Counted from the first letter of the stretch, positions 32,677-41,992 are shown. The stretch is DNA of 64,000 nucleotides from JAIESQ01 sp964495375 (GCA_964495375.1 CAZBWM010000027.1:1-64000), one strand, 5' to 3'. Notes: generated by a model from the sequence alone, not told the origin. Program-made: numbers and translations.

Positions 32677-34572
32677 CTAGCTCGCAATCAGCTCGCGGAT
32701 CTTGGTTTCAACTTCGTGAACGTGGAATGGCTTGCCTTCGACCTTGTTCAGGCCGACGCAGTCGACGAGGAACTCGCTGCGGAGCAAGGAGCGAAGTTGC
32801 CCCATGTTGAGCTCGGCGACGAGCACCTTCTTGTATCGCTTGAGCACTTCGCCCAAGTTGCGTGGGAAGGGGTTCAGGTAGCGAAGGTGCAGGTGGCCGA
32901 CCTTGGCGCCAGCGGCGACCTGGCGACGAACGGCCGTCTGAAGTGCGCCGTAGGTGCCACCCCAGCCGATGACCAAAAGGTCGCCCGAATCACAACCTTC
33001 GACCTCGGCCAGCGGGATATCGAGCGCGATGTTGGCGATCTTCTTCGCCCGCGTGTTGATCATGTGCTGGTGGTTGGCCGGCTCGTAGTTGACGTTGCCG
33101 GTGACATCCTGCTTTTCGAGACCGCCGATGCGGTGCATCATGCCAGGCGTGCCGGGGAGCGCCCAAGGGCGCCCCAAACGCTCGTTGCGGCGGTAGGGCA
33201 TGAACTCTTCGGCCGCCTGGCCGTTACCGTCGTCGGCCGAACCATTCGCGGCGCCGGGGTGTTTGACTTCGATTGGCTCGAGCGCGGCCACGTCGGGAAT
33301 GCGCCAGGGCTCCGACCCGTTGGCGATGTAGCCGTCGGTCAACACCATCACCGGCGTCATGAACCGCGTGGCGATCCGCCAGGCCTCTTGCGCGACGTCG
33401 AAGCAATCAGCCGGGCTACGCGCGGCGATCACCGCCAGCGGGCATTCGCCGTTGCGGCCATACATGGCCTGCAACAGGTCGGCCTGTTCGGTCTTGGTAG
33501 GCAGCCCCGTGCTCGGGCCGCCGCGCTGCACGTTGATGATCAGCATGGGCAGCTCGGTCATGACGCCCAGCCCCATGCCTTCGCCCTTGAGCGCGATACC
33601 AGGGCCGCTGGAGCCGGTGACCCCCATGGCGCCGCCGAAGGCCGCGCCGATGATCGAGGTCATGGCGGCGATTTCGTCTTCGGCCTGGAAGGTGCGAACA
33701 CCGAAGTTCTTGAACTTCGAGAGCTCGTGCAAGATATCGCTGGCCGGCGTGATGGGGTAGCTGGCGTAATAGAGCGTTTTGCCGCTCCGCTTGGCGGCGG
33801 CGACCAGGCCGATGGCCGTGGCCTGATTGCCCATGATGTTGCGGTACTTGCCCGGCGGCAGCTTGGCCTTGGGGACGTGGAACTGATTCTGAAAGGCCTC
33901 GACCGTTTCGCCGTAGTTGTAGCCGGCCTGCAGGGCGCGGCGGTTGGCTTCGGCCACGGTGGGGTTTTTGGCGAACTTGTCGTTGATGTAGCGCAGCGTA
34001 GGATCGAGCGGGCGATCGTAGAGCCAGAACACCAGCCCCATGGCGTAGAAGTTCCGGCAGCGATCGGCCTCTTTCTGACTGAGCCCCTGCCCGGCCACGG
34101 CGTTGCGCGTGTTGACCGTCATGTCGACGGGAATGAAGCGGTAGCGGTCGAGGCTCCCGTCGGTCAACGGGCTAGTTTTGTAGCCGGCTTGCTCGAGCCC
34201 CTTGGCGTCGAAAGCGTCTTTATTGACGACCAGGATACCGCCGACAATGAGGTCGCCCAGGTTGGTGATGAGCGCGGCGGGGTTCATTGCCACGAGCGCA
34301 TCGACCTGGTCGCCGGGAGTGAAAATTTCCTGGCTGGCGAAGTGGATCTGGAACCCGCTGACGCCGGCCTTGGTGCCGCGCGGAGCGCGGATTTCGGCGG
34401 GGAAGTCGGGGAACGTGGCGATGTCGTTGCCGATCAGCGCCGAAGTGTTGGTCAACTGGGTGCCGGCCAATTGCATGCCGTCGCCCGAGTCACCACAGAA
34501 TCGCACGGTCGCTTCGACCAACTCGACCACCGGTTTGGTGGTCGCCGAGGACGGCAATGTCGAGGTAGCCAT
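32677..34572 (-). CDS. korA: 2-oxoacid:ferredoxin oxidoreductase subunit alpha (gamma-alpha fusion)
   Basis: A 631-residue subunit in which the gamma domain (about 20-200: VRFCGDSGDGMQLAGTQLTN, SALIGNDIATFPDFPAEIRA) is fused ahead of the alpha pyrimidine-binding domain (GNQATAIGLVAAAKRSGKTL, YYASYPITPASDILHELSKF, EDEIAAMTSIIGAAFGGAMG) and a C-terminal transketolase-like part (HLRYLNPFPRNLGEVL). This gamma-alpha fusion is the standard two-subunit KGOR. The start ATG 34572 is chosen at the beginning of similarity; an upstream ATG at 34656 is possible. It lies between a CBS-pair gene and korB on the same strand. Substrate specificity (2-oxoglutarate versus pyruvate or branched chain) is not settled by sequence. 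Confidence 0.95.
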   Translation of the reverse strand: MATSTLPSSATTKPVVELVEATVRFCGDSGDGMQLAGTQLTNTSALIGNDIATFPDFPAEIRAPRGTKAGVSGFQIHFASQEIFTPGDQVDALVAMNPAALITNLGDLIVGGILVVNKDAFDAKGLEQAGYKTSPLTDGSLDRYRFIPVDMTVNTRNAVAGQGLSQKEADRCRNFYAMGLVFWLYDRPLDPTLRYINDKFAKNPTVAEANRRALQAGYNYGETVEAFQNQFHVPKAKLPPGKYRNIMGNQATAIGLVAAAKRSGKTLYYASYPITPASDILHELSKFKNFGVRTFQAEDEIAAMTSIIGAAFGGAMGVTGSSGPGIALKGEGMGLGVMTELPMLIINVQRGGPSTGLPTKTEQADLLQAMYGRNGECPLAVIAARSPADCFDVAQEAWRIATRFMTPVMVLTDGYIANGSEPWRIPDVAALEPIEVKHPGAANGSADDGNGQAAEEFMPYRRNERLGRPWALPGTPGMMHRIGGLEKQDVTGNVNYEPANHQHMINTRAKKIANIALDIPLAEVEGCDSGDLLVIGWGGTYGALQTAVRRQVAAGAKVGHLHLRYLNPFPRNLGEVLKRYKKVLVAELNMGQLRSLLRSEFLVDCVGLNKVEGKPFHVHEVETKIRELIAS

Positions 34573-34715
34573 GTCTGACGTTTCAGCCTCTTCGGAGGAT
34601 TGTTCCCATCCGAATTGTAAAGGGGTGTGGAAGGCGGGGAACTCAGGGGGAGCCAAAAATCGGGCGAACAGGGGATGATCGCGAGTTTCGGCGGCAGGCG
34701 CCTGCTGGCATGCGG

Positions 34716-35228
34716 TTATGCGCCTTCGCGCGTCGGCTGGGCGCCGGCGGGCGATAAGGGGGGCTGGTTATAAACGGTTTTTGGGAAGTGCTCGACCAGG
34801 TACCGGATGATGCCCGACACCTTGACCACGCCGGTGGGCTGACCGTCTTCGGCCATCACCGGCAGATGACGATAACCGCCGGCCGACATCTTGCGGATGG
34901 CGCTGGCGACCGTGTCCTGGGCATCGACCGTGACCGGCTGGCGAGTCATGAATCGCTCGACAGGTTCGTCGAGACCGGCGCCGCAGGCCATCAGCCGCAA
35001 AGCATCCCTCTCGGTGAAGATACCCACCAGCGTCGTTTGCCGACAGACCAGCACGGCCCCGCGATTCTCGTCGCGCAGCAGCGCCAGCACTCGGCGAACC
35101 GGAGTCAGCGGCGGCACGCAGAGGGGTGCTACCGGTTCGGTCCGGTCGACCGCCTCGGAGTGAAGGTTGAGCTCGATGTCCACGGGCACGTTCCTCGGCG
35201 CGGCGATGCTAGATTCGCCGTGGGACAC
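34716..35228 (-). CDS. CBS-pair protein upstream of korA
   Basis: A cytosolic CBS pair of 170 residues from GTG 35228. First repeat: VRRVLALLRDENRGAVLVCR with GIFTERDALRLM; second: VERFMTRQPVTVDAQDTVAS with MSAGGYRHLPVM. It lacks the zinc ribbon of its relative at 30718. The start is uncertain: another GTG about 14 codons later (before DIELN) has AGG at nine bases. It is the first gene of the apparent CBS-korA-korB-CBS run, so nucleotide sensing may adjust Kor activity; inference from position. The region before the start has a direct repeat, TGGGACACGCAAT, twice. Confidence 0.82.
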   Translation of the reverse strand: MSHGESSIAAPRNVPVDIELNLHSEAVDRTEPVAPLCVPPLTPVRRVLALLRDENRGAVLVCRQTTLVGIFTERDALRLMACGAGLDEPVERFMTRQPVTVDAQDTVASAIRKMSAGGYRHLPVMAEDGQPTGVVKVSGIIRYLVEHFPKTVYNQPPLSPAGAQPTREGA

Positions 35229-35568
35229 GCAATGTTATTGTGGGACACGCAATTTTGCTTTGCGACACAGCACCTCTGGAGCCGTGCAGCACAGCAACAC
35301 CAAGCCTGTCTGGCCGTAACACTCGCGTGTGGGGTCGTTGCAACCCGCGAAAACCGGCGGCCTTCACAGGTCCTTAAACTCTACCACGACCCCACAGGGG
35401 GTTGAACTGCAAATGCATGGATTTTCGGTAATCCGCAGGGCCGGCGTAACCCGACTGGCTTACCTTTCCGCAAGCTAAGGGGGGGCTTGGCCAGGAACCG
35501 GCGCCACCACCCGTTCTACGGTCAGCCGGCCGCGTCCGTTCAGGCTTGCGGGAGTTGCCGGCCGTAGG
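35229..35568. other. Intergenic region with long-range hairpin
   Basis: No gene is supported. A perfect 10-bp inverted match GTGGGGTCGT (35329-35338) and ACGACCCCAC (35386-35395) encloses 47 bases and could form an RNA or cruciform structure; it does not match any ncRNA consensus I can recall. The direct repeat TGGGACACGCAAT at its edge precedes the CBS gene. Confidence 0.5.
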
Positions 35569-36414
35569 TCACACCCCCTCGTCCGGCGGCTGCTGACCGT
35601 AGAACTTCGTCAGGTCGATCCCCCCTTTGCGCTCCTCTTCCAACAGCTTGAGGCGGGTTTCGAGCCGGTCGATGCGGCGCAGCAACAGCGGCAATTGCTG
35701 CTGCGATTCATCGGGCCGGCGCGGACGTGGCACCGAGGGGTAGCCCAAGTGGCGCTCGAGCGCCGCGAACAACAGCAGCGGATCTTTGTGGCGGTTGGCC
35801 AGGGCGATGCGACCTTCTTTTTCGCCGAACAGCGCCGGCACTTCGATCTCGTATGCGGCGCCTTGTAACTGCCGCTGCTGACGGACGTATTGCTCGCTGC
35901 GGACATAGACCAGGTCGGCCAGATCGATGAGGCCGATTTGCCGGCGAATGGTCAGCAGCCATTCGCGCCACTGCTCGTCGTACACGGGATCGGCGGCCAT
36001 GGCGGAGAGTCCGGCGTCGTAGCCGAGCCGGTGCCGACAGAGCGTTTCGAACTGATAGAAGAACAGCCCCTGGGCCGACGGGCTTTCGGCGCGGTATTGC
36101 GCTTCGCGCTGCAGAATTTGCACGGCAATCCAGATATCGAAGCGCCCCTGCTCGTCTTCGGCCTGACCGATGACGAAGGCCTGAAATGGCGTGAAGTAAT
36201 GGGCCAGCTTGGCCATCGCGGTGCCGAAGACTCCCTGCACGCGCAGCTCGGCGGCCATGAAGTCGATGGCCAACGGCAGCTTGGTGGTCGAGAGCAGCTC
36301 GTCGCGAACCGAGGTGAGCAGCTCCTGCGTCGGCAGGTTCTGCAACATCCGCTCGGCCAGGGCGCGAAAGAAATACGCCTGTTCGATGTACTCTTCGCGT
36401 TCGAGGATGGGCAT
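35569..36414 (-). CDS. Conserved protein of unknown function
   Basis: A 281-residue largely helical protein with no recognised domain. It opens PILEREEYIEQAYFFRALAE, contains RRQIGLIDLADLVYVRSEQY and ends with a short coiled-coil-like segment (LLLRRIDRLETRLKLLEEER). There is no signal peptide or transmembrane helix. ATG 36414 lies 20 bp after the upstream stop; earlier starts would overlap the hydrolase gene. It follows the first alpha/beta hydrolase closely and is probably co-transcribed. Its acid/base-rich helical nature suggests a cytosolic scaffold or regulatory protein; nothing further can be said. Confidence 0.7.
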   Translation of the reverse strand: MPILEREEYIEQAYFFRALAERMLQNLPTQELLTSVRDELLSTTKLPLAIDFMAAELRVQGVFGTAMAKLAHYFTPFQAFVIGQAEDEQGRFDIWIAVQILQREAQYRAESPSAQGLFFYQFETLCRHRLGYDAGLSAMAADPVYDEQWREWLLTIRRQIGLIDLADLVYVRSEQYVRQQRQLQGAAYEIEVPALFGEKEGRIALANRHKDPLLLFAALERHLGYPSVPRPRRPDESQQQLPLLLRRIDRLETRLKLLEEERKGGIDLTKFYGQQPPDEGV

Positions 36415-36433
36415 AGGCGTCCGCAGCGCTTTC

Positions 36434-37600
36434 TTAGCTCGGGGTCGCCGCGGGAGCATCAGCTTGCTCACCCGCCGCGGGCCCTTTGAGATGTTCGTCC
36501 AAAAACTTCACCGCCGCGCGGGCCGCCTCGCTGTTGAACATCGCCGGCGCGTGCCCCGCCTCGGGGATGATCTTCAGCTCGCAGGGGACGCCGGCCTGCT
36601 TCAGCAGCGCGTACATTCGCTCGGCATTGCGCAGCGGCACCAGGTGGTCGGCCGAACCGTGGTACATGAAGATCGGCGGATCGTCCGACGAGACCCACGC
36701 CGCCGGCGACGCTTGCGCGTACAGCTCGGGCAGTTCACGGCGCGAGCCACCAAAGAGAAAGAACATCGCTTGCGCGTCTTCAGGCAGCGGGCGGAAATCG
36801 CACGGCGTGCCGCCGGTGACAACCGCCTTGACGCGCGTGCTGGGAGCGTCGGCCGGCACGTTGGGGCCCTCAAGACCGGCCGACGGATCGGTCGTGGCCA
36901 ACAGCGCGACGAGATGCGCGCCGGCCGAATAGCCCCAGGCGCCGATCCGCTCGGGGTCGATCTTGTATTCGGCGGCATGGGTACGCATCCAGCGAATGGC
37001 CGCTTTGCAATCGTGAATCTGCGCCGGGAACTTGTACTCGGGGGCGAGCCGATAACGGATCGAGACGGCGACATAGCCTTCGCGGGCCAGTCGCTGCGAG
37101 ATGTGCCCCATCTGCAACGGCGAGCCGCTGCGCCACGCGCCGCCGTGAACGACCAGCACGCCGGGGAAGGGCCCGTCGCCCGGGGGCACGTAGATATCAG
37201 CCGTCAGCCGGACACCATTGTCGGAGTAGACGACGCCAGCAATCGGCTCGACGGTACTTTTATTGAAGGGGCGGCGATTGCGCAGCGGACGATCGAGCGG
37301 GCGGCGCGCGGGAGCCGCCGGTGCGGGCGCTGCCGCCTCGCTGGCCTGCGCAGCGGGCGACGAGTCGTCGGCGTCGATCGGGCCAGGCACGACCGCTGCC
37401 GGCGCGGGGGTGGGGATCGCAGGGGGCTCTTGGGCAATTGCGAAACCAGGAACCAGGATCGACAACGCGACAGCGCTCAGCACGATTGAGCGATGCGCTC
37501 GCGCACCAATGCGACCGCCGGCACTCGAGATCACCGCGGCACTGCGGGACAAGCCGGCAGTGGCACCCCGGGTCTGGCTTTCAGTAAGAAGCCGACACAT
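36434..37600 (-). CDS. Exported alpha/beta hydrolase, copy 1
   Basis: A 388-residue esterase/lipase-like hydrolase of the HSL/BD-FAE type. A long N-terminal export segment (hydrophobic near 40-60) and an Ala/Pro-rich linker lead to the catalytic domain. The oxyanion-hole motif is VLVVHGGAWRSGS, the nucleophile elbow GAWGYSAGAHLVALLA, the acid DDPPIFMYHGSADHLVP and the histidine EAGHAPAM. ATG 37600 has GGAGGG six bases upstream. The neighbour at 37675 is a paralogue, with matching blocks AAIRWMR, GAWGYSAG and TDPSAGLEG. These enzymes usually remove acetyl or other acyl groups from plant polysaccharides or small esters; the substrate is not known here. Confidence 0.88.
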   Translation of the reverse strand: MCRLLTESQTRGATAGLSRSAAVISSAGGRIGARAHRSIVLSAVALSILVPGFAIAQEPPAIPTPAPAAVVPGPIDADDSSPAAQASEAAAPAPAAPARRPLDRPLRNRRPFNKSTVEPIAGVVYSDNGVRLTADIYVPPGDGPFPGVLVVHGGAWRSGSPLQMGHISQRLAREGYVAVSIRYRLAPEYKFPAQIHDCKAAIRWMRTHAAEYKIDPERIGAWGYSAGAHLVALLATTDPSAGLEGPNVPADAPSTRVKAVVTGGTPCDFRPLPEDAQAMFFLFGGSRRELPELYAQASPAAWVSSDDPPIFMYHGSADHLVPLRNAERMYALLKQAGVPCELKIIPEAGHAPAMFNSEAARAAVKFLDEHLKGPAAGEQADAPAATPS

Positions 37601-37674
37601 GCGAAACCCTCCGTGAAGCCAGTGGCGCACCAATGCTAACGCATCCACGTCAGCGCATCTGATAACGAGCGCGC

Positions 37675-38733
37675 CTAGCGGGCCGGTGGCGCCGCGGCTT
37701 TCAAGTACTTGTCCAGGAACACGACCCCGGCTCGGGCGGCCTCGGGGTTGAGCCCCGCGTCGATATGGAGCGAGCCCGGGATCGCATACAACTCGGCGTG
37801 CACACCCGCGCGACGCAGCAGCCCGACCATCGTCTCCGAGTTGCCAATTGGCACCAGACTGTCGTCGCTACCATGATAGAGGAACATCGGTGGATCGTCG
37901 CGACTGACATACCGCACGGGCGAAGCCAGTTGATAGGCTCGCGGCGCCTGGCGACGCGTGCCGCCGAGCCAGAACTCGTAGCCGACGGCGTCGAGCGGCA
38001 AATCTTGAAAGTCTGCCGGGGCCGCGCCCGCGACAGCCGCTTGCAGCCGCGCACTGGGGGCGCCGGGCACGTCGCTGTAGCCCTCGAGCCCCGCCGAGGG
38101 ATCAGTCACGGCCAGCAACTCGACGAGGTGTCCGCCGGCCGAGTATCCCCAAGCGCCGATCCGGTTGGGATCGATGTTGAGTCGCTCGGCATTACCGCGC
38201 ATCCAGCGGATCGCCGCTTTGAGATCTTCGAGCTGAGCGGGAAAGCGATAGCGCGGGGCCAGGCGGTAGTCGATCGCCACGGCCAGATAGCCCGCGCGGG
38301 CCAGCCGCATCGAAACTGCTCCCATGCGCGCTTTGGTTCCATTGGCCCACGACCCGCCATGCACGGTGAGCACAGCCGGGAACGGCCCGGTGCCATCCAA
38401 CGGGCGATAGAGATCGGCCCGCAATTCAAGCCGATCGGGCGCGGCATAGACGACGTCGCGTAGCGGCTCGATCGGCCGATGATCGACGAGGCCTGGCCCA
38501 ATTGGTTTACGAACGGTTTGCGGTTGAGGTCCGCTGGCCGGTGTCTGAGGTGTCACGGCCGGCGGTTGCTGCCGCTGAACTGGTCTTGATTGCTGCTGGG
38601 CAGGACGCTGCTGCTGCTGCTGTGCAGTGGCCGGGAATACCGCGATGAGGTTCGCTAGCCCGGCGAGAATCGCCGCCGCCGAAAGGCCCTTCGACAAGCC
38701 GGTCACCTTGCGCTGCCGAACACGCCCGAACAT
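37675..38733 (-). CDS. Exported alpha/beta hydrolase, copy 2
   Basis: A 352-residue paralogue of the downstream hydrolase. A signal sequence (about 12-38) is followed by a Gln/Pro-rich linker, then the hydrolase core: VLTVHGGSWANGT oxyanion motif, GAWGYSAGGHLVELLA nucleophile elbow, DDPPMFLYHGSDDSLVP and PGSLHIDAGL for acid and histidine. ATG 38733 has GGGGAG upstream. The two hydrolases are tandem on the minus strand with 74 bp between them, a recent-looking duplication that has diverged in the linker and signal. A probable operon with the gene at 35569. Confidence 0.87.
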   Translation of the reverse strand: MFGRVRQRKVTGLSKGLSAAAILAGLANLIAVFPATAQQQQQRPAQQQSRPVQRQQPPAVTPQTPASGPQPQTVRKPIGPGLVDHRPIEPLRDVVYAAPDRLELRADLYRPLDGTGPFPAVLTVHGGSWANGTKARMGAVSMRLARAGYLAVAIDYRLAPRYRFPAQLEDLKAAIRWMRGNAERLNIDPNRIGAWGYSAGGHLVELLAVTDPSAGLEGYSDVPGAPSARLQAAVAGAAPADFQDLPLDAVGYEFWLGGTRRQAPRAYQLASPVRYVSRDDPPMFLYHGSDDSLVPIGNSETMVGLLRRAGVHAELYAIPGSLHIDAGLNPEAARAGVVFLDKYLKAAAPPAR

Positions 38734-38807
38734 GCGGTCGCTCCCCCGTTTTGAATCGCACCGTCGCCGAGCCAGACCCCTGGCATGTGAGCCGCGCGAT
38801 CTAGCGC

Positions 38808-38817
38808 TATAATAGCA
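38808..38817 (-). promoter_or_regulatory. Candidate extended -10 for the hydrolase operon
   Basis: On the minus strand TGC-TATTAT lies about 75 bases before the hydrolase start at 38733. The plus strand reads TATAAT at 38808-38813, so the palindromic site could also serve ribBA, 170 bases away. Confidence 0.3.
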
Positions 38818-38982
38818 CTGTGTCTGAAAGTACAGAACGGTGCGCACGGGTGCCGTTGGGGGCGACGGCGCGGCTCGATTCGACTTTGCCGTTTAGGTAG
38901 TTTTTTCCCGCCCCGCAACTAGCCAACTGGCGAACGCGGCGTTTGACGCGCGGGCGATTCCGCGATTGGGAGTGGTTCCACG

Positions 38983-40203
38983 ATGAGCGACGTGTTTTCT
39001 TCGATCGAGGCCGCCACGGCCGCCCTGGCGCGCGGTGAGGCGATCATCGTGGTCGACGCCGAAGATCGCGAGGACGAGGGGGATTTCATCTGCGCGGCCG
39101 AAAAAGCCACGCCGCAGCTGGTGAACTTCATGATCCGCGGCGGCGGGCTGCTCTGCATGCCGGTGCTCCCCGATGTCGCGGAGCGTTTGAAGCTGCACCC
39201 GGTGAGCGAGTCGAACACGGCGCCGCTCGGCACACCGTTCATGGTGCAGATCGATCATCGCAACTGTAAGACGGGCATCACGGCCGCCGAACGTTCGCTC
39301 ACCATTCAGTCGATCATCGATCCGGCGAGCAAGCCGAGCGACTTCGTCCGGCCAGGGCACGTCTTTCCGCTCGTGGCCAAAGAAGGTGGCGTGTTGCGCC
39401 GCGCCGGCCACACCGAGGCCACGGTCGACCTGTGCCGCCTGGCAGGGCTGGCCCCCGCGGGCGTGCTTTGCGAAGTGCTCGACGCCGACGGCGATCGGGC
39501 CAACCGCGCCAAGTTGTTCGAGATCGCCCGCGAGCAAAACTTGGAAATCATCTCGATCGAAGAGTTGATCCGCTATCGCCGGCGGATGGAGAAGCTGGTC
39601 TATCGCGAGGCCGAAGCGCATCTGCCCACGGCGCAATACGGCGATCTGCGAATCATTGCCTACGGCGTGAAGTACGAGGCCTCGCAGCCGGTGGTGTTGG
39701 TCAAAGGGGATCTATCGCAGGTTGTCGCCCCGCTGGTCCGGTTGCACTCGTCCTGCTTCACAGGGGACCTGATCGAATCGCTGCGCTGCGATTGCGGCGA
39801 TCAACTGCACATGGCCCTCGACATGATCTCGCGTGAAGGGGTCGGGGCGCTCGTCTACTTACAGCAAGAGGGGCGCGGCATCGGCCTGGTCGAAAAGATC
39901 AAGGCCTACAGCCTGCAGGACAAAGGGCTCGACACGGTCGAAGCCAACCTGGCGCTCGGCTTCAAAGCCGACATGCGCGACTACGGTGTCGGTATCCAGG
40001 TGCTCAAGGACTTGGGGCTGACCAAGGTACGGTTGTTGACCAACAACCCGAAGAAGACCGACGCGTTTATCTACGGTGGTTTCGACCTGCACGTGGTCGA
40101 CCAAGTGCCGATCGCGGCGTCCCCCAACGAGCACAACGCCCGCTACCTGAGCACGAAGCGCGAAAAGATGGGGCACAGCCTGCCGGAGTCGGTCGAGGAG
40201 TAG
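38983..40203 (+). CDS. ribBA: Bifunctional DHBP synthase / GTP cyclohydrolase II
   Basis: A 406-residue bifunctional riboflavin enzyme. The N-terminal half (RibB) makes 3,4-dihydroxy-2-butanone 4-phosphate from ribulose 5-phosphate: EDREDEGDFICAAEKATP and RAGHTEATVDLCRLAGL are its acid and metal/substrate motifs. The C-terminal half (RibA) opens GTP: HSSCFTGDLIESLRCDCGDQ gives the zinc cysteines, LQQEGRGIGLVEKIKAYSLQ and LLTNNPKK complete the site. GGGAG stands 10 bases before ATG 38983. No FMN riboswitch is visible in the 250-bp leader. Both active sites look complete. Confidence 0.96.
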   Translation: MSDVFSSIEAATAALARGEAIIVVDAEDREDEGDFICAAEKATPQLVNFMIRGGGLLCMPVLPDVAERLKLHPVSESNTAPLGTPFMVQIDHRNCKTGITAAERSLTIQSIIDPASKPSDFVRPGHVFPLVAKEGGVLRRAGHTEATVDLCRLAGLAPAGVLCEVLDADGDRANRAKLFEIAREQNLEIISIEELIRYRRRMEKLVYREAEAHLPTAQYGDLRIIAYGVKYEASQPVVLVKGDLSQVVAPLVRLHSSCFTGDLIESLRCDCGDQLHMALDMISREGVGALVYLQQEGRGIGLVEKIKAYSLQDKGLDTVEANLALGFKADMRDYGVGIQVLKDLGLTKVRLLTNNPKKTDAFIYGGFDLHVVDQVPIAASPNEHNARYLSTKREKMGHSLPESVEE

Positions 40204-40419
40204 GGGCGCTCGCAAAGGCGCTCCATCGGTTCTTCAATGCGCTGCCGCAAGGCAAATCAGCAGCGCTCGGCGACCGCGCTAAAATTACGCGCGCGATTCT
40301 CTGCGCCCGCTTTCATTTGACTGGCATCGGATTGCCCCTGATGCAAGCAAACATTTCGGCCGGTAAAATCACGTGCCGCTTCATCGGGGAAATCCAATTC
40401 ATCCATCAAGGAGTTTGCC

Positions 40420-40722
40420 ATGTACGACATGAAGAACCTGACCAAGCTCAAGAAACTCGGCGAGCTGGCGCCCGAGGCGTTCAAGGGCTTTCTGGCGTTC
40501 GACGAAGCAGCCTTTAAAGAGGGAGCCATTCCGCTGAAGTACAAGGAGCTGATGGCGGTCGCCGTCGCGCTAACGACGCAGTGCCCTTACTGCATCGAAG
40601 TGCATTACAAGAAGGCCAAGAAGGCGGGCGCGACCGAAGCCGAGCTAGCCGAGACGACGCTCGTGGCCGCGGCGCTGCGGGCCGGCGGCGCGGTCACTCA
40701 CGGCACGCACGCGTTGGAATGA
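40420..40722 (+). CDS. AhpD/CMD-like protein
   Basis: A 100-residue carboxymuconolactone-decarboxylase-family protein of the AhpD-like branch. The redox motif CPYC (55-58) is followed by His62, as in the alkylhydroperoxidase-type active site. These proteins are trimeric/hexameric helical proteins that act as thiol peroxidases or similar. ATG 40420 has AAGGAG six bases upstream. It is monocistronic, downstream of ribBA. Thiol chemistry is inferred from the motif; the electron donor is unknown. Confidence 0.92.
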   Translation: MYDMKNLTKLKKLGELAPEAFKGFLAFDEAAFKEGAIPLKYKELMAVAVALTTQCPYCIEVHYKKAKKAGATEAELAETTLVAAALRAGGAVTHGTHALE

Positions 40723-40795
40723 GCGCACCGGTGCGCGGCGCGACGACTTATCTGTCGTCCGCTGTTCCCCTCGCGCCTGCCGCGAATTGCTTTGC

Positions 40796-41992
40796 TCAGA
40801 CCAGCTCGCTTTGCAGCGGGACGAGCGGCAGGTCGGCCGAGACGCACGAGCCTTTGCCGGGCTGACTGTCGATGGCGACCGTTCCGCCCAACAATCGCAC
40901 GCGCTCGCGGATGCCGCGCAAACCGAGTGCGTCGTTCGCCGCGCGCGGCGAGGTGAAGCCCGAGCCGTGGTCCCGCACCGTCAGCCTGACGCGATCGGCT
41001 TGCCGATTCAAGGCGATATCGACCGTTGAGCTGCCGCTGTGCTTGGTCGCGTTGGTGAGCGCTTCCTGGGCAATGCGAAAGATGGCCACTTCGAGCGCCG
41101 GGGCCAGCCGCTCGAACGGCGTGCTGTGATCGAAGGAAATCCGCACCCCCTGCTGCGCGCGTTCCTCGGCCAGGTGCTCGATCGCCATGACGAGCCCCCC
41201 TTCGTCGAGAATCGGCGGCCGCAGCCCGTTGATCATGCGGCGACTTTCGTCGAGCGTTTTGTGCAGCAGCTCGCCGGTAATCGCCAGCTCGCTCGGTGCC
41301 GGCTGCTGGCCCAACGCGTGCAGGTAACTTTCCAAGTGCATGATGGCGCCGGCCGCATACTGGGCGATGCCGTCGTGCAGCTCGTACGCGGTGAGCTTGC
41401 GCTCGTACTCTTGCGCTCGAAACAGATGCAGCAGAAACCGCTGCTCGGCGCGGAGCGCTTCTTCGGCCTGCTTGCGCCGAATGCCCAACGCGACGATGTT
41501 CGTCCAGACGGTCATCAGCCGCCGCTCGCGATGATTGGGGAGCCGCGCCGTTTTGTAATACAGGGCGAAGGTGCCAATCACCTGATCGTCGGCCGAAAGG
41601 ATGGGGGTCGACCAGCAGGCCCGCAGCCCATGCCGCAGGGCGAGATCGCGATAGTTGGCCCACAACGGATCGGTGGCGATATCCGAAACGATGACGGTCT
41701 GCCTGGTGAAGGCGGCCGTGCCGCACGAGCCCGCCACGGGGCCGATCGTTGCGCCGTCGATCGCCCGGCTGTATTCTTCAGGCAAGCTGGGAGCGGCGCC
41801 GTGCCGGAGCGTGTCTCCTTCGAGCAGCAGAATCGAGCAAAGCATGTCGCCCGACTGCCGCTCGATGGTGCGGGCGAAGACGTCCAGCATCTCTTCTAGG
41901 CTGGCGTCGCCGGAGAGCGTTTCAAGAACCTGAGCCTGGACGACAAGAAGGTCGTCGAGCTGTTCTTTTTTGGGAGTTTCAACGGCCGTCAT
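40796..41992 (-). CDS. GAF-domain NarL-type sensor histidine kinase
   Basis: A 398-residue cytosolic kinase. A GAF domain (about 20-170; TIGPVAGSCGTAAFTRQTVI, STPILSADDQVIGTFALYYK) is followed by HisKA_3 with ELHDGIAQYAAG (phospho-acceptor His206) and an HATPase domain: EALTNATKHSGSSTV (N-box), VRDHGSGF and LGLRGIRERVRLLGG. There is no transmembrane segment. It would phosphorylate a NarL/LuxR-type response regulator, but none lies next to it, so it is an orphan kinase. GGGGGTGC precedes ATG 41992. The GAF ligand is unknown. Confidence 0.92.
   Translation of the reverse strand: MTAVETPKKEQLDDLLVVQAQVLETLSGDASLEEMLDVFARTIERQSGDMLCSILLLEGDTLRHGAAPSLPEEYSRAIDGATIGPVAGSCGTAAFTRQTVIVSDIATDPLWANYRDLALRHGLRACWSTPILSADDQVIGTFALYYKTARLPNHRERRLMTVWTNIVALGIRRKQAEEALRAEQRFLLHLFRAQEYERKLTAYELHDGIAQYAAGAIMHLESYLHALGQQPAPSELAITGELLHKTLDESRRMINGLRPPILDEGGLVMAIEHLAEERAQQGVRISFDHSTPFERLAPALEVAIFRIAQEALTNATKHSGSSTVDIALNRQADRVRLTVRDHGSGFTSPRAANDALGLRGIRERVRLLGGTVAIDSQPGKGSCVSADLPLVPLQSELV

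Noticed and set aside
38820..38982. FMN riboswitch in the ribBA leader
   Set aside because: No match to the conserved FMN-element boxes and too little space for the full fold.
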